From Rahnella bruchi (lineage in GTDB: Bacteria > Pseudomonadota > Gammaproteobacteria > Enterobacterales > Enterobacteriaceae): 64,000 nucleotides of DNA. This document shows positions 1 to 9,852 of this stretch, piece after piece (within the stretch, counting starts at the first letter, position 1; each line of letters starts with the position of its first letter). The position numbers and the translations under genes were made by a program. Location of the stretch: assembly GCF_003614975.1 (NCBI RefSeq), contig NZ_QZWI01000001.1, forward strand, positions 124,001-188,000. Direction: 5' to 3'. Under the pieces are notes generated by a model, which was not told the DNA's origin, searched no databases, and was given only the letters and a program-made list of their open reading frames with translations.

Positions 1-780
1 CAGCGCACTGTCGATACGCTGTCCGTCCTGCCCAATAAAATGTCCCAGCACTTCCCCGACGGCTCCGTTTTTCGTCAGCGTTTCCACGTCCTCAAGACTG
101 ATAAATCCGTCTTTGTGCAGCGGACAGCCTGGTTCAATGGTGCCGATACCGATAAAGGTCACATTGGCCTGACTGGCCTTCTCGCTGACGGTGCGGTAAA
201 TACGGTGATTACACCACATGGCGCGATCCTCTTCACCGTCGGCAAACAGTGGCGCGGGCAGGATGAAATAACGTCCCTGAGTTTTTTGCGCCATCAGCAG
301 CGGTACGTCGTAGCGGGTACAGGACCCGTCCGAAGCAATCGCGCCAATGAGCGAAACACTGCTGTGCTGTGGCCTTTCAATATCGGCCAGTTCGTCGATT
401 GCCGCTTTCAGGCTGCGCCCTGAGCCCACGCCGATAATCATCGGTTCTTCGCTGCGGATAAATTGCGTCATCACTTCTGCGCCAGCCACTGCAATAGCAT
501 GACTGATGCCCGTCGGCGTCATTCCCTGTCCCGGCACCACCTGACAAATTCCCAGCCCGAAGCGTTTTTGTAATTGCGACGCCAGCTCCATACAGCGCCC
601 GACCGAATGAGAGATGTGGACGCTGACCAGCCCGTTATCAATCGCGCTGGCGACCAGCCGCTGAGCAACCTGTCGCGAAACCCCTAAGGCCTCGGCGATT
701 TCATTTTGGGTTTGCCCGGCGACGTAATACATCCACGCCGCACGCGCCGCCAGATCCAGTTTCTTATCGTTCTTACTCAT
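1..780 (-). CDS. dalR: SorC/DeoR-type sugar-responsive transcriptional regulator, 3'-truncated by the window edge (probable dalR)
   Basis: The complement of 780 down to 1 reads as one uninterrupted frame of 260 codons with no stop, so the C-terminus lies outside the window. It starts MSKNDKKLDLAARAAW. A helix-turn-helix sits at residues 24-42 (core EIAEALGVSRQ), followed by a SorC-type sugar-phosphate-binding domain with the loop GVGSGRS at 117-123. This is the architecture of SorC-family regulators of polyol and sugar operons. It is divergent from dalD with 206 bp between the starts, so control of the D-arabinitol operon is the natural inference. The name dalR rests on position, not on a confirmed match. 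It is a real gene: the opposite-strand open frame at 40-423 is a shadow of it. Confidence 0.88.
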   Translation of the reverse strand, partial: MSKNDKKLDLAARAAWMYYVAGQTQNEIAEALGVSRQVAQRLVASAIDNGLVSVHISHSVGRCMELASQLQKRFGLGICQVVPGQGMTPTGISHAIAVAGAEVMTQFIRSEEPMIIGVGSGRSLKAAIDELADIERPQHSSVSLIGAIASDGSCTRYDVPLLMAQKTQGRYFILPAPLFADGEEDRAMWCNHRIYRTVSEKASQANVTFIGIGTIEPGCPLHKDGFISLEDVETLTKNGAVGEVLGHFIGQDGQRIDSAL

Positions 781-881
781 GCGCACATTCCGTCCCGCTG
801 ATTTCATTGAGCGGATTTTATCGGTTTTCGCCCCCTCCCGTGATCGCTAAATTCGGCCTGCCGTGAAATTTGTGAGCCAAA

Positions 882-896
882 GCCCGTTTAACGGGC
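882..896. promoter_or_regulatory. Perfect inverted repeat in the dalR-dalD intergenic region, candidate operator
   Basis: GCCCGTTTAACGGGC has 7-bp arms around one central base. It lies about 90 bp before the dalD start and about 100 bp before the divergent regulator start, where an operator for both genes is expected. Assignment to the SorC-type regulator is inference. Confidence 0.45.
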
Positions 897-986
897 AAAT
901 ATTCCATTAAATTAATCACCAGCGAGCAAAAGCCCAAATAAAGAGCTTATGCCCAAAACAATGATTTTTACCATTTGGAGAATCCG

Positions 987-2384
987 ATGAAAAACGCTCA
1001 CCACTCTGAATCGTCCGTCTGGCTGCATATCGGCAGTGGATCTTTCCACCGTGCCCATCAGGCATGGTATCTGCACCGGTTGCTGGTTAAAGGCGATAAC
1101 AGCTGGTCTATCGCATTGGGGAATATCCGTGAAGATGGCGTCCCTGTGCTGAATGCGCTACAGGCGCAGAACGGCAAATACGTGCTGGAAACGGTCACTC
1201 CGCAAGGCGAACGTGAATACGAAACTATCACGTCGATTCAGAAAATCATTCCGTGGGATAACGAACTGGCGGCGCTGGTAGCACAGGGCGCGGATCCGCA
1301 GACCAAAGTGATTTCCTTTACGGTGACGGAAGGCGGTTACTACCTCGATAACCAGTTCAATCTTGATCAGCAAAACACTGATGTTCAGGCCGATATTCAG
1401 GGCGGATGTCGCACGATTTACGGCGCCATCAGCCATATTCTGGCGCGACGAATTGCGCTTCACGGCGGCGATGTCACTTTGCTGAACTGCGACAATCTGC
1501 GTCATAACGGTGAGCGCTTCCGCCACGGTCTGCTGCAATTTCTGGCGCTGCGTCAGCAGCACGAAATCAGCGACTGGGTGAAAAATCACACCCGCAGCCC
1601 GAACACGATGGTTGATCGCATTACGCCGCGCCCTTCCCCGGAAGTGGCCGTTCGTGTGGAACAGGCAACCGGATTTAAAGACCGCACGCCGGTGATGGGC
1701 GAAGCGTTTATTCAGTGGGTTATTGAGGATGATTTCATCGCCGGTCGCCCGCAATTTGAAGAGGTCGGCGTCGAAATGGTGGAGTCTGTTCTGCCGTATG
1801 AAGAAGCCAAAATCCGCATTCTCAACGCCAGTCACAGCTGCATCGCCTGGGCGGGTACGCTTATTGGTCAGCGCTTTATTGATGAAAGTACCCGCACAGC
1901 CTCCATCTGCCAGATGGCTTATGACTATGTGACCGAAGATGTGATCCCATCCCTGATGCCAAGCCCGTTAGATCTGGCGCACTATCGCGACGTGGTGCTT
2001 GAGCGTTTCAGTAATCCGCATATTCAGGACACCAATCAGCGCGTTGCCGCCGACGGTTTCTCCAAAATTCCGGGATTCATTACGCCGACTTTGCAGGAAT
2101 GCTATCAGCGCGGCCAGACACCAGGGGCGACCGCCATGCTGCCCGCCCTGTTTTTTGTTTACATGCAGCAATGGCATCTCGGCCTTCTGCCTTACGAGTA
2201 TCAGGACGGCATTCTTGATGCGCCCGCGGTGCATGCCCTGTTCAGCAGCGCAGATCCTGTGGCGAAATTTGCCGCCGATGAAAAGCTGTTTGCCGGGCTG
2301 GCGGGCAATATTGCCTTTACCGACCTGATGCGCCAGTCCGTTGAGCGTGTTCATCACTGGCTGAATGACGCAAAACGCGCCTGA
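987..2384 (+). CDS. dalD: D-arabinitol 4-dehydrogenase (mannitol dehydrogenase family)
   Basis: It oxidises D-arabinitol to D-xylulose with NAD+ in the cytoplasm, the first step of the pathway. The product is 465 aa, typical of the long-chain mannitol dehydrogenase family. The N-terminal nucleotide-binding segment shows [11 protein letters not shown]. The family catalytic pattern K-x4-N-x2-H is present as K275, N280 and H283 in [13 protein letters not shown] at 975 would extend the frame by four codons, but it is part of the ribosome binding site TTGGAG, so the ATG at 987 is preferred. It is followed after 10 bp by the xylulokinase gene, and together with the transporter they form the dal operon known from Klebsiella. 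Fructuronate or mannitol dehydrogenase are alternatives, made unlikely by the neighbours. Confidence 0.9.
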   Translation: MKNAHHSESSVWLHIGSGSFHRAHQAWYLHRLLVKGDNSWSIALGNIREDGVPVLNALQAQNGKYVLETVTPQGEREYETITSIQKIIPWDNELAALVAQGADPQTKVISFTVTEGGYYLDNQFNLDQQNTDVQADIQGGCRTIYGAISHILARRIALHGGDVTLLNCDNLRHNGERFRHGLLQFLALRQQHEISDWVKNHTRSPNTMVDRITPRPSPEVAVRVEQATGFKDRTPVMGEAFIQWVIEDDFIAGRPQFEEVGVEMVESVLPYEEAKIRILNASHSCIAWAGTLIGQRFIDESTRTASICQMAYDYVTEDVIPSLMPSPLDLAHYRDVVLERFSNPHIQDTNQRVAADGFSKIPGFITPTLQECYQRGQTPGATAMLPALFFVYMQQWHLGLLPYEYQDGILDAPAVHALFSSADPVAKFAADEKLFAGLAGNIAFTDLMRQSVERVHHWLNDAKRA

Positions 2385-2394
2385 GGAGCAACGT

Positions 2395-3858
2395 ATGTAT
2401 CTCGGACTGGATTTAGGGACGTCGGAAATCAAAGCCGTGGTGATTGATGGTCAGGGCCGTTTGCTGGCCAGCGCCGGTGAACCGCTCGAGGTGAGCCGTC
2501 CGCATCCGCATCATGCAGAGCAGGATCCTCAGGACTGGTGGCTGGCCACGCAGCGGGTGATTTCCCGTCTGCGCAACAAGCTGCCACAGCAATGGGCAGA
2601 GGTTTGTGCCATCGGTTTATCCGGGCAGATGCATGGTGCGGTATTACTCAGCCGCGAGGGGCGGGTTTTGCGTCCGGCTATTTTGTGGAACGACACCCGC
2701 AGCGCGGCGGAGTGCGTGCAGCTGACGCAAAGCGCGCCTGAGCTTCATCGGGTGGCCGGAAATCTGGCCATGCCTGGCTTTACCGCGCCGAAACTTCTGT
2801 GGGTGGCGCGCCACGAACCGGAGATATTTGAACAAACGGCGACAGTTCTGCTGCCTAAAGATTATCTGCGCTGGATGATGAGCGGAGAAAAAGTCTCGGA
2901 CATGTCAGATGCGGCGGGCACTCTGTGGCTGGATGTCGCAAAACGTGACTGGTCGGATAATCTGCTCGCTGCCTGCGGCCTGACGCGGGATCATATGCCA
3001 CGTCTGGCGGAAGGCAGTGAAGTCAGCGCTACGCTGAAAAATGATATCGCCCGCGCGTGGGGCTTACGCGACAACGTGGTGATCGCCGGAGGTGGCGGAG
3101 ATAACGCCGCCAGCGCTGTCGGTATTGGTGCGGTAGATCCGGGGGATGCCTTTATCTCTCTGGGCACTTCCGGCGTGCTGTTTGCGGTCAATGACCGCTT
3201 CCGCCCTAACCCGCAATCGGCGGTTCATGCATTCTGCCACGCCCTGCCGGACCGCTGGCACCAGATGAGCGTGATGCTGACCGCCGCCAGTGCGCTGCGC
3301 TGGTATTGCAATCTGGTGGGCAGCAATGAAACCACCCTGCTGGCAGAAATCGCCCAACTTAATCCCTCGCAGCAGCGCCAGGCACCGCTGTTCCTGCCTT
3401 ATCTTTCCGGCGAACGCACGCCGCATAACGATCCTTATGCCACCGGCGCATTTCATGGCATGACCCATACCACCGATCGCGCGGCCTTAGGTTATGCCGT
3501 GCTGGAAGGTGTGGCATTCGGCATGGCCGACGGGTGCGATGTGATGCAGCAGGCCGGAACGCAACTACAGCAATGCTCGCTGGTGGGCGGCGGTGCGCGC
3601 AGTGACCGCTGGGCGCAACTGATGAGTGACGCGCTGAATCTGCCGGTCGTCACCCACAGTGGCGGCGAGGCAGGTGGCGCACTGGGCGCTGCTCGTCTGG
3701 GCTGGCTGGCAGCGGGCGGAGACTTTCGCGAAGTGTGCAGCAAGCCGCCGGTGGCGCAGCATTTTCACCCCGACGCCGAAACCCGCGACATGCTCACTGA
3801 GCGCCTGAAAACCTACCGCCAGCTCTATCAGCAGCAGGTCGCTCTGCGCTCTGCCTGA
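2395..3858 (+). CDS. dalK: D-xylulokinase of the arabinitol operon (FGGY family)
   Basis: It phosphorylates D-xylulose to D-xylulose 5-phosphate, which enters the pentose phosphate pathway. The product is 487 aa, about the length of XylB and DalK. The FGGY N-terminal phosphate-binding motif GLDLGTSEIKAV opens the protein. WNDTRS near residue 100 and the C-terminal glycine-rich LVGGGARSDRW are also family signatures. The longest frame begins at 2365 inside dalD, but the ATG at 2395 follows a strong AGGAG that overlaps the dalD stop, which suggests translational coupling. Position between dalD and dalT indicates the arabinitol-specific kinase (dalK) rather than the xylose-operon xylB. The two families are not separable by sequence alone. 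Confidence 0.9.
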   Translation: MYLGLDLGTSEIKAVVIDGQGRLLASAGEPLEVSRPHPHHAEQDPQDWWLATQRVISRLRNKLPQQWAEVCAIGLSGQMHGAVLLSREGRVLRPAILWNDTRSAAECVQLTQSAPELHRVAGNLAMPGFTAPKLLWVARHEPEIFEQTATVLLPKDYLRWMMSGEKVSDMSDAAGTLWLDVAKRDWSDNLLAACGLTRDHMPRLAEGSEVSATLKNDIARAWGLRDNVVIAGGGGDNAASAVGIGAVDPGDAFISLGTSGVLFAVNDRFRPNPQSAVHAFCHALPDRWHQMSVMLTAASALRWYCNLVGSNETTLLAEIAQLNPSQQRQAPLFLPYLSGERTPHNDPYATGAFHGMTHTTDRAALGYAVLEGVAFGMADGCDVMQQAGTQLQQCSLVGGGARSDRWAQLMSDALNLPVVTHSGGEAGGALGAARLGWLAAGGDFREVCSKPPVAQHFHPDAETRDMLTERLKTYRQLYQQQVALRSA

Positions 3859-3877
3859 AGATTGAAATAACACCCGA

Positions 3878-3893
3878 GGGCGCCTGAGCGCCC
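3878..3893 (+). other. Intercistronic hairpin between dalK and dalT
   Basis: GGGCGC-CTGA-GCGCCC forms a perfect 6-bp stem with no U-tract, in the 91-bp gap between kinase and transporter genes. It may stabilise or attenuate the operon mRNA. It is not a convincing terminator. Confidence 0.4.
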
Positions 3894-3949
3894 CGCCTCT
3901 GTCCTCTACAACATCACCAACTGCGAAACCTTTCGCAGAGGAGTCTGAC

Positions 3950-5245
3950 ATGCACGATATACAAAAACCGCGCACCCACTGGTTCGGCCTGCCGATGAAT
4001 CTGTTCTGGGGCTACATCGCCATTGCGCTTTTCATGAGCGGCGACGGCTTCGAAATGGCTTTCCTCTCCAAACATATTATCGATATGGGATTCACCGCCT
4101 CAGAGTCTGCCGTGGTCTTTACGGTATACGGTCTGGCGGCCGCGCTGGCGGCGTGGAGCTCCGGCGTGGTGGCGGAAATCATCACCCCGCAAAAAGCCAT
4201 GCGCATTGGTTTTATCCTGTGGGTAGTGATGCATGTGCTGTTTATGCTGTTCGGTCTGGGTATGAAAAACTATCCGCTGATGCTGCTTTTCTATGGTATC
4301 CGCGGGCTGGCGTATCCTCTGTTTATCTACTCGTTTGTGATGCTGGTAGTTCAGACCGTGCCGAAGCAAAATCTGTCCTCGGCGATGGGCTGGTTCTGGG
4401 CCATGTACTCAATTGGTATCGGTTGTATCGGCAGCTATCTGCCCAGTTTCACCATTCCTTTTATGGGTGAAACCGGCACATTGTGGTTTGCGATTGCGTG
4501 GGTAGTCGCAGGTGGGGTGATGGCGATGACGCTGCTGCGTAAAGTCGGAAAACCCAGCAGCAAAGCCAGCTTAACGCCAAAAGAAAAACTCGGCGAACTG
4601 AGCCGCGCCGTGACGATTTTGTTCACTAACCGCAATATTTTCTTGTCCTGCCTGATCCGCATTATTAATACGATTTCGCTGTTCGGCTTTGCGGTCATTA
4701 TGCCGATGCTGTTTGTCGGACGGTTGGGATTCACGATGTCGGAATGGCTGCAAATCTGGGCAGTATTCTTCTTCGTGACGATTTTTACCAACGTAATGTG
4801 GGGCGTATTAGGCGAGAAGATTGGCTGGCTGCGGCAGGTGCGCTGGTTTGGGTGTATCGGCTGTGCGATCTCCAGCCTGGCATTTTATTATCTGCCGGTG
4901 TGGGCAGGACATAACTTCTGGGTCGCGCTGATCCCGGCCATTATGCTCGGCATCACCGTCGCCGCTTTTGTGCCGATGACGGCCGTCTTCCCGGTGCTGG
5001 AACCCAACCATAAAGGCGCGGCAATATCGATTTATAACCTTTCAGCAGGTCTCAGTAATTTTGTCGCACCGGCCATTGCTTCCATTGTACTGCCGTTCTT
5101 CGACATCGTGGGCGTCGTCTGGGCGTATACCGCGTTGTATCTGGTCGCCGCCGTGCTGACGGTCATGGTGAAAGTAGAACAGCCTGGCCACCCTTTTAAA
5201 GTCAGAAGCGAAAGACTGCCTGCCGGTACTGCCGCGAGGACATAA
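3950..5245 (+). CDS. dalT: D-arabinitol:H+ symporter (MFS, DalT/RbtT type)
   Basis: A 431-aa inner-membrane protein with about twelve hydrophobic segments, of the major facilitator superfamily. The start follows a good AGGAG eight bases upstream. The family of polyol symporters (DalT and RbtT of Klebsiella, about 425 aa) brings D-arabinitol or ribitol in with protons. Being third in an operon after arabinitol dehydrogenase and xylulokinase makes D-arabinitol the likely substrate. The gene ends a few bases before a symmetric terminator shared with hemB. Ribitol specificity is the main alternative, but no ribulokinase is present here. Confidence 0.88.
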   Translation: MHDIQKPRTHWFGLPMNLFWGYIAIALFMSGDGFEMAFLSKHIIDMGFTASESAVVFTVYGLAAALAAWSSGVVAEIITPQKAMRIGFILWVVMHVLFMLFGLGMKNYPLMLLFYGIRGLAYPLFIYSFVMLVVQTVPKQNLSSAMGWFWAMYSIGIGCIGSYLPSFTIPFMGETGTLWFAIAWVVAGGVMAMTLLRKVGKPSSKASLTPKEKLGELSRAVTILFTNRNIFLSCLIRIINTISLFGFAVIMPMLFVGRLGFTMSEWLQIWAVFFFVTIFTNVMWGVLGEKIGWLRQVRWFGCIGCAISSLAFYYLPVWAGHNFWVALIPAIMLGITVAAFVPMTAVFPVLEPNHKGAAISIYNLSAGLSNFVAPAIASIVLPFFDIVGVVWAYTALYLVAAVLTVMVKVEQPGHPFKVRSERLPAGTAART

Positions 5246-5272
5246 AAAAACCGGGCGAAAGCCCGGTTTTTC
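5246..5272. terminator. Bidirectional terminator between dalT and hemB
   Basis: CCGGGC-GAAA-GCCCGG at 5251-5266 is flanked by A7 and T5, so it can end both the rightward dal operon and the leftward hemB transcript. Confidence 0.9.
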
Positions 5273-5292
5273 GTTTGCAGCATCAGCGGAGA

Positions 5293-6267
5293 TCACAGCC
5301 CGTTTTCAGCGATATCCATGGCAAAGTACGTCAGGATAATATCTGCGCCCGCACGTTTAATCGCGCCCAGGCTTTCACGTACCACGGCGCGTTCATCGAT
5401 AGCACCGGCCTGTGCCGCAAACTTGATCATCGCGTATTCGCCGCTGACCTGATACGCCGCCAGTGGCAGACGAGAGGCTTCGCGGATATCGCGGATCACA
5501 TCCAGATACGCGCCCGCTGGTTTCACCATCAGCGCGTCGGCACCTTCCTGCTCATCCATCAGCGACTCACGCACGGCTTCGCGGCGGTTCATCGGGTTCA
5601 TCTGGTATTGCTTGCGGTTGCCTTTCAATACGCTGCCGCCCGCTTCGCGGAAAGGACCGTACATTGAGGACGCGAACTTGGTGGAATACGCCATGATCGA
5701 AGTATCGATGAAACCGGCTTCATCCAGCGCACTGCGGATGGCCTGTACCTGACCGTCCTGCGCGGCTGAGGGTGCGATGAAATCTGCACCGGCGGCTGCG
5801 GCAACCACAGCCTGCCTGCCAAGATTGATCAGCGTAGCGTCGTTATCCACGCCGTGGTCATGCAGTACGCCGCAATGCCCGTGGGAGGTGTATTCGCAGA
5901 AACAGGTGTCGGACATCACAATCATTTCCGGCACGGTGTCTTTACAGATCCGCGCCATACGCGCAACCAGACCATTTTCGTTCCAGGTGTCGCTGCCGGT
6001 GGCATCCATATGATGTGAAATACCAAACGTCATGACCGAGCGAATACCGGCGCGGGCGTAACGTTCGATTTCAAACGCCAGGCGGGATTCTGGAATGCGC
6101 TGCACACCAGGCATAGCTTCGATCGGTACATATTCAGAGGTCTCTTCCTCTACGAAAATCGGCAGTACCAGATCATTGACGCTAAATTCAGTTTCCTGAA
6201 AAAGAGTGCGCAGGGATTCGGACTGTCTCAGGCGGCGAAGGCGTGAGCTCGGGAACTGATTCGACAT
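5293..6267 (-). CDS. hemB: Delta-aminolevulinic acid dehydratase (porphobilinogen synthase)
   Basis: It condenses two 5-aminolevulinate molecules into porphobilinogen, an early cytosolic step of haem and sirohaem synthesis. The length is 324 aa, the same as E. coli HemB. The zinc cysteines C122, C124 and C132 are in [12 protein letters not shown]. The Schiff-base lysines are K197 (STKFASS) and K249 (MVKPAG). The ATG at 6267 has AGGAG six bases upstream. It is monocistronic between two terminator-like hairpins. Its neighbours (arabinitol operon and microcin export genes) are not functionally linked, which suggests that this is a site where accessory DNA accumulates. Confidence 0.98.
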   Translation of the reverse strand: MSNQFPSSRLRRLRQSESLRTLFQETEFSVNDLVLPIFVEEETSEYVPIEAMPGVQRIPESRLAFEIERYARAGIRSVMTFGISHHMDATGSDTWNENGLVARMARICKDTVPEMIVMSDTCFCEYTSHGHCGVLHDHGVDNDATLINLGRQAVVAAAAGADFIAPSAAQDGQVQAIRSALDEAGFIDTSIMAYSTKFASSMYGPFREAGGSVLKGNRKQYQMNPMNRREAVRESLMDEQEGADALMVKPAGAYLDVIRDIREASRLPLAAYQVSGEYAMIKFAAQAGAIDERAVVRESLGAIKRAGADIILTYFAMDIAENGL

Positions 6268-6443
6268 GAAAACTCCTAAAAATTAATCTGTTGCACTGAA
6301 ATTTTTAAGAAACAGGAGTGCAGACAGTTCAGACGGCAGGAGGCAATGCAGCGCCGTCAGACGATGAAGCCTGCATTTTATAATAACTTTTAAACAAATG
6401 ATGAACTTTCCGTGAGGAGATGTAACAGAGGGCGCAATTTTGG

Positions 6444-6473
6444 TCAGGCGTTCCCGGCATCGGGACCGCCTGA
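6444..6473 (-). terminator. Hairpin downstream of the cvaB-like gene
   Basis: TCAGGC and GCCTGA arms enclose a nested CCCG-gcat-CGGG, just after the stop of the export ABC gene on the minus strand. There is no strong U-tract, so it is a weak terminator candidate. Confidence 0.45.
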
Positions 6474-6479
6474 AGTACA

Positions 6480-8579
6480 CTATCCCAGCTTAATTTCTCT
6501 GTCAGCTGAGGCAATGGTTGACGGTCTGTGAGCAATAAATATCCGTGTGATATCCAGTTCGGCGATAGCCTGATTAATGCGCATTTCGTTGTCCAGATCC
6601 AGATGGCTGGTAGCTTCGTCGAGGAATAAAATCGCCGGACGACGGTATAACGCGCGGGCAATGAGCAACCGCTGTTTCTGCCCGCCGGACAAACTGCCGC
6701 CGAGTTCGCTTATCAGCGTTTCATAGCCCATCGGCATGCGTTCGATGTCCTCATGAATATTACAGCGGCGGGCACATTCGATAATCCTCGCTTCATCTTT
6801 CTGCTCATCGAAGCTGGCGATGTTCTCGGCGATCGACCCGGCGAACAACGTATCATCCTGCAATACACAGGCAATACAGCTGCGGTAATTGTTCAGTCCG
6901 GCGGTGGTGATATCCATCCCGTTAATCAGAATGCGTCCCCCGGTGGGTGTCAGCAAACCGGTCATGATTTTCATCAGCGTGGTTTTGCCCTGCCCCGACG
7001 GACCGGTGATCGCCACACTTTCACCCGCCGCCACCGACAGGTTCAGCCCGTTGATCAGCGGCGCAGAAAGGCTGTCGTACTGGAAAACCAGATCCCGCAC
7101 ATCCAGGGAGGCCGCTTCGCCCGCCCGCAGCAGTTCACGTTCCGGCAACGATTTTTCGGTGTCAGTCAGTGCGATATCGGCGATACGGTCGCGATGCAGG
7201 GAAAGCATCCGCAGCTGTAACACCATATTCAGCAGATTGGCCGCACGTTCGGAGAATTGCCCGCGATAGGTGTTAAATGCCACGAACATCCCGAGCGTCA
7301 TATGACCGTCAATCACCTGCGACGCGCCAAGCCACAGCAGTGCCACCTGATCGAGCGTGGCAATCAGCGTATTGCCGCCGGTAAACATCATTTCAAACTT
7401 GGTTTTACGCACCGTGGCATTGGCGTTATCAATGTTCAGATTCAGCCAGAAGTTGGCGCGGGCTTTCGATAAACCGAGCGCTTTCAGCGTGCTGATGCCG
7501 TACAGCGTTTCCATAAAGTGCGAACCGGCGCGCGCGCCTTTGACGATTTGTTCTTCCGACACCTGACGGTACGCGTTGTAGGTCGTCAGACGGAATACGA
7601 CATAAATCGCCGTAAAACCGAGGATCACCCAAATCAGCCAGCCGCCGTATAACACCATCATCACGATCAGGCCGACCGACATAATGCCGTCGATAATACT
7701 GTTGACCACGTTGGTGGTGAGCGTGGTGCGCAGCGTGTCGAGCGAGCTAAAGCGCGACTGAATGTCGCCGAGTTTGCGCTTCTCAAAGTAGTCGAGTGGC
7801 AGTTTCATCAGATGATCAAACAGCCGCGCTTTCCACTGCACGTCAATCAACGTACTCATCACCAGTGACGTCCAGGCGCGCAGCATACTGACGCCGGTTC
7901 GGAATATGATGAAGAACAGCAGACCAAGACAAATCAACGTCAGCAAATCCGGGTCTTTGGCCGGGATCACGTGGTCCATCACCAGCTGCATCCCCACCGG
8001 CAGCAGCAGGTTGACCGATTCGATCATCAGTGACAGGCAGAAGATTTTGGTCAGCGCCGGAATAAGCCCGCTGACGTTACCCATCATTTTGCGCAGATCC
8101 AGCCGCACCCGCGGTCTTTCGGAGGTGAAACCGTTGTCCGGCCACAGCTCAAGCGCCACACCGGTGAAGTGTTCAGAAACCTCGCGCATCCCCAGCGAAC
8201 GACGGCCAAATGCCGGATCGTGGATAATCACTTTGCCCTGTTTAACACCGACCAGCACCACGAAATGGTTGAGATCCCAGTGCAAAATGCACGGTGTTTT
8301 CAGCGCATTCAGTTCGTCGATATCCAGTTTCAGGGCGCGGGATTTCATCTCATTCGCCGTGGCAATATCCATCAGCGTGCGCAGCGTCGCACCGCGCGAG
8401 GAAATGCCGTAGTGCTGGCGCAAACTCTGCAAATCGACGTGTTTACCGTGATAACCAAAAACCATCGCCAGACTGGCCAGCCCGCATTCGGCAGCTTCGG
8501 TTTGAATAATCTGCGGCACCCGGTGGCGCCAGCTAAAGTGCAGGCGGTCAGCCAGCTCCCGTACGTTATCGAGATTCAT
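6480..8579 (-). CDS. cvaB: Peptidase-containing ABC transporter for double-glycine peptides (CvaB-like)
   Basis: An inner-membrane exporter that cleaves a double-glycine leader and pumps the mature peptide out through a tripartite channel with the CvaA-type adaptor and TolC. The length is 699 aa, nearly the same as E. coli CvaB. The N-terminal C39 peptidase has its triad as C32 (EAAECGLAS), H105 (LNHFVVLV) and D121 (IIHDPAFG). About six membrane segments span roughly residues 165-430. The ATPase has Walker A GPSGQGKTT, the signature LSGGQKQR and Walker B LFLDEATSHLD. It overlaps the adaptor gene by 14 bp, indicating one operon. All catalytic residues are intact, so it should process the peptide encoded at 10277. 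Confidence 0.93.
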   Translation of the reverse strand: MNLDNVRELADRLHFSWRHRVPQIIQTEAAECGLASLAMVFGYHGKHVDLQSLRQHYGISSRGATLRTLMDIATANEMKSRALKLDIDELNALKTPCILHWDLNHFVVLVGVKQGKVIIHDPAFGRRSLGMREVSEHFTGVALELWPDNGFTSERPRVRLDLRKMMGNVSGLIPALTKIFCLSLMIESVNLLLPVGMQLVMDHVIPAKDPDLLTLICLGLLFFIIFRTGVSMLRAWTSLVMSTLIDVQWKARLFDHLMKLPLDYFEKRKLGDIQSRFSSLDTLRTTLTTNVVNSIIDGIMSVGLIVMMVLYGGWLIWVILGFTAIYVVFRLTTYNAYRQVSEEQIVKGARAGSHFMETLYGISTLKALGLSKARANFWLNLNIDNANATVRKTKFEMMFTGGNTLIATLDQVALLWLGASQVIDGHMTLGMFVAFNTYRGQFSERAANLLNMVLQLRMLSLHRDRIADIALTDTEKSLPERELLRAGEAASLDVRDLVFQYDSLSAPLINGLNLSVAAGESVAITGPSGQGKTTLMKIMTGLLTPTGGRILINGMDITTAGLNNYRSCIACVLQDDTLFAGSIAENIASFDEQKDEARIIECARRCNIHEDIERMPMGYETLISELGGSLSGGQKQRLLIARALYRRPAILFLDEATSHLDLDNEMRINQAIAELDITRIFIAHRPSTIASADREIKLG

Positions 8580-9852
8580 TGATTGGCCCCACCACGCTTT
8601 TCTTCATGCTGTAATACGGAGACAACATCCACTGATACAGCGGCCTTTTCTCCAGGAATAATGTCGATTCGGCTTTCATTCCGCTGGATAAATTCAGCGT
8701 CTCGCCGTGCCAGTCCATCGCTTTTTTATCCAGTGAAACAATCACTTTGTAATATGGCCCGCTGACCGTGCCGTTGGCCGTGCGCGGCGCGCTGGCGTAC
8801 GAATTGAGTTCCTGTTCAGAAACCGGCGCGGAGGAAATCGATTCCACCTTGCCGGGGAACTGTCCATATTTTTCAAACGGATAAGCTTCATAGCGGATGT
8901 TTATATGCTCGCCCGCTTTCACATAAGGCACGCTTTCATTGGGCAACCAGGCAACGAGGAAGAACGGGGAATTACTGGCAGGCACCAGCTGCGCCAGGCT
9001 GTCACCGGCGTTAACCATCTGTCCGGGCGTGACGCTCAGCGAAGAGATTTTACCGGATGTCGGGGCGGTGATGAGCAGCGAACCTTTGGCATCGGCCTGC
9101 GCCAGCTGTCGCTCCAGATCGTTACGCTGGTAGCCGTACTGTGAAATCTGGTTATCAAACTCGGCGGCGCGCGTCACCAGTTCGCTGCGCAGATTGGTGA
9201 TTTGCAAGGCTTCCTGAATCGCCTGAGTGTTCAGGCTCTGAAATGAGGTTTGCTGCTGATAAAAGAGATAACGCTGATTGTTCAGCTGGTCAGTGTTAAT
9301 GAGACCTTTCTTCTGATACGCGCCGTAGTTCTGCATGCTTTTTTTCATTGCATCCAGCCCTTCCTGCGCGGAATCCACCATGCTTTGCGAAACCTGATGT
9401 GCTTTCTCATATTGCCCTAACTGTTGTTGCAGGTTTTGCAGCGTTTCCTGCTTGTTGTGCTCAAGCTGAGCGACAATCGAATCAATTTGCTCGCGTTGTT
9501 TTTTGATGGCGGCGAGCGTGGTGGTGCTGACATTGCCCGCCTGCGTGACTCGGCTGACGTCAATTTCATAAAGCGGCTGGCCTTTTTTAACCAGCCTGCC
9601 GGTATCGACATACAGTTTAGTGATCACGCCCTGTTCGGGGCTGAACAAATTAATGCTGTGCGGCTGAGTGATAATTTCACCGCTGACATTAATCCGACGG
9701 GTGTAATTAGTGAAGATTAGAAATATCAGTAAAGAAATAAGAAAAATAGAGGTCAGTGAGGTCACAATCCATACAGGCCAACCGGCAAGTAATAACGCCT
9801 TACCCGTCCAGTGGTTTTGCTGGTGTTCATTGACCTCTTTTCGAAAGAGCAT
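8566..9852 (-). CDS. cvaA: Microcin/colicin V secretion adaptor, HlyD family (CvaA-like)
   Basis: A periplasmic adaptor linking the CvaB-like transporter to an outer-membrane TolC-type channel. From the ATG at 9852 it is 428 aa with an N-terminal membrane anchor at about residues 22-48, a long coiled-coil region, and a C-terminal beta-barrel domain. The start MLFRKEV and the end (LFLEKRPLYQWMLSP) both align with what I know of CvaA, which decides the start. The longer frame from 9924 would add 24 residues with no anchor function. It is the first gene of the cvaAB pair and is divergent from the microcin-like gene across a 424-bp AT-rich region. Confidence 0.92.
   Translation of the reverse strand: MLFRKEVNEHQQNHWTGKALLLAGWPVWIVTSLTSIFLISLLIFLIFTNYTRRINVSGEIITQPHSINLFSPEQGVITKLYVDTGRLVKKGQPLYEIDVSRVTQAGNVSTTTLAAIKKQREQIDSIVAQLEHNKQETLQNLQQQLGQYEKAHQVSQSMVDSAQEGLDAMKKSMQNYGAYQKKGLINTDQLNNQRYLFYQQQTSFQSLNTQAIQEALQITNLRSELVTRAAEFDNQISQYGYQRNDLERQLAQADAKGSLLITAPTSGKISSLSVTPGQMVNAGDSLAQLVPASNSPFFLVAWLPNESVPYVKAGEHINIRYEAYPFEKYGQFPGKVESISSAPVSEQELNSYASAPRTANGTVSGPYYKVIVSLDKKAMDWHGETLNLSSGMKAESTLFLEKRPLYQWMLSPYYSMKKSVVGPINESR

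Noticed and set aside
975..986. TTG start for dalD four codons upstream
   Set aside because: The TTG is part of the TTGGAG ribosome binding site for the ATG at 987.
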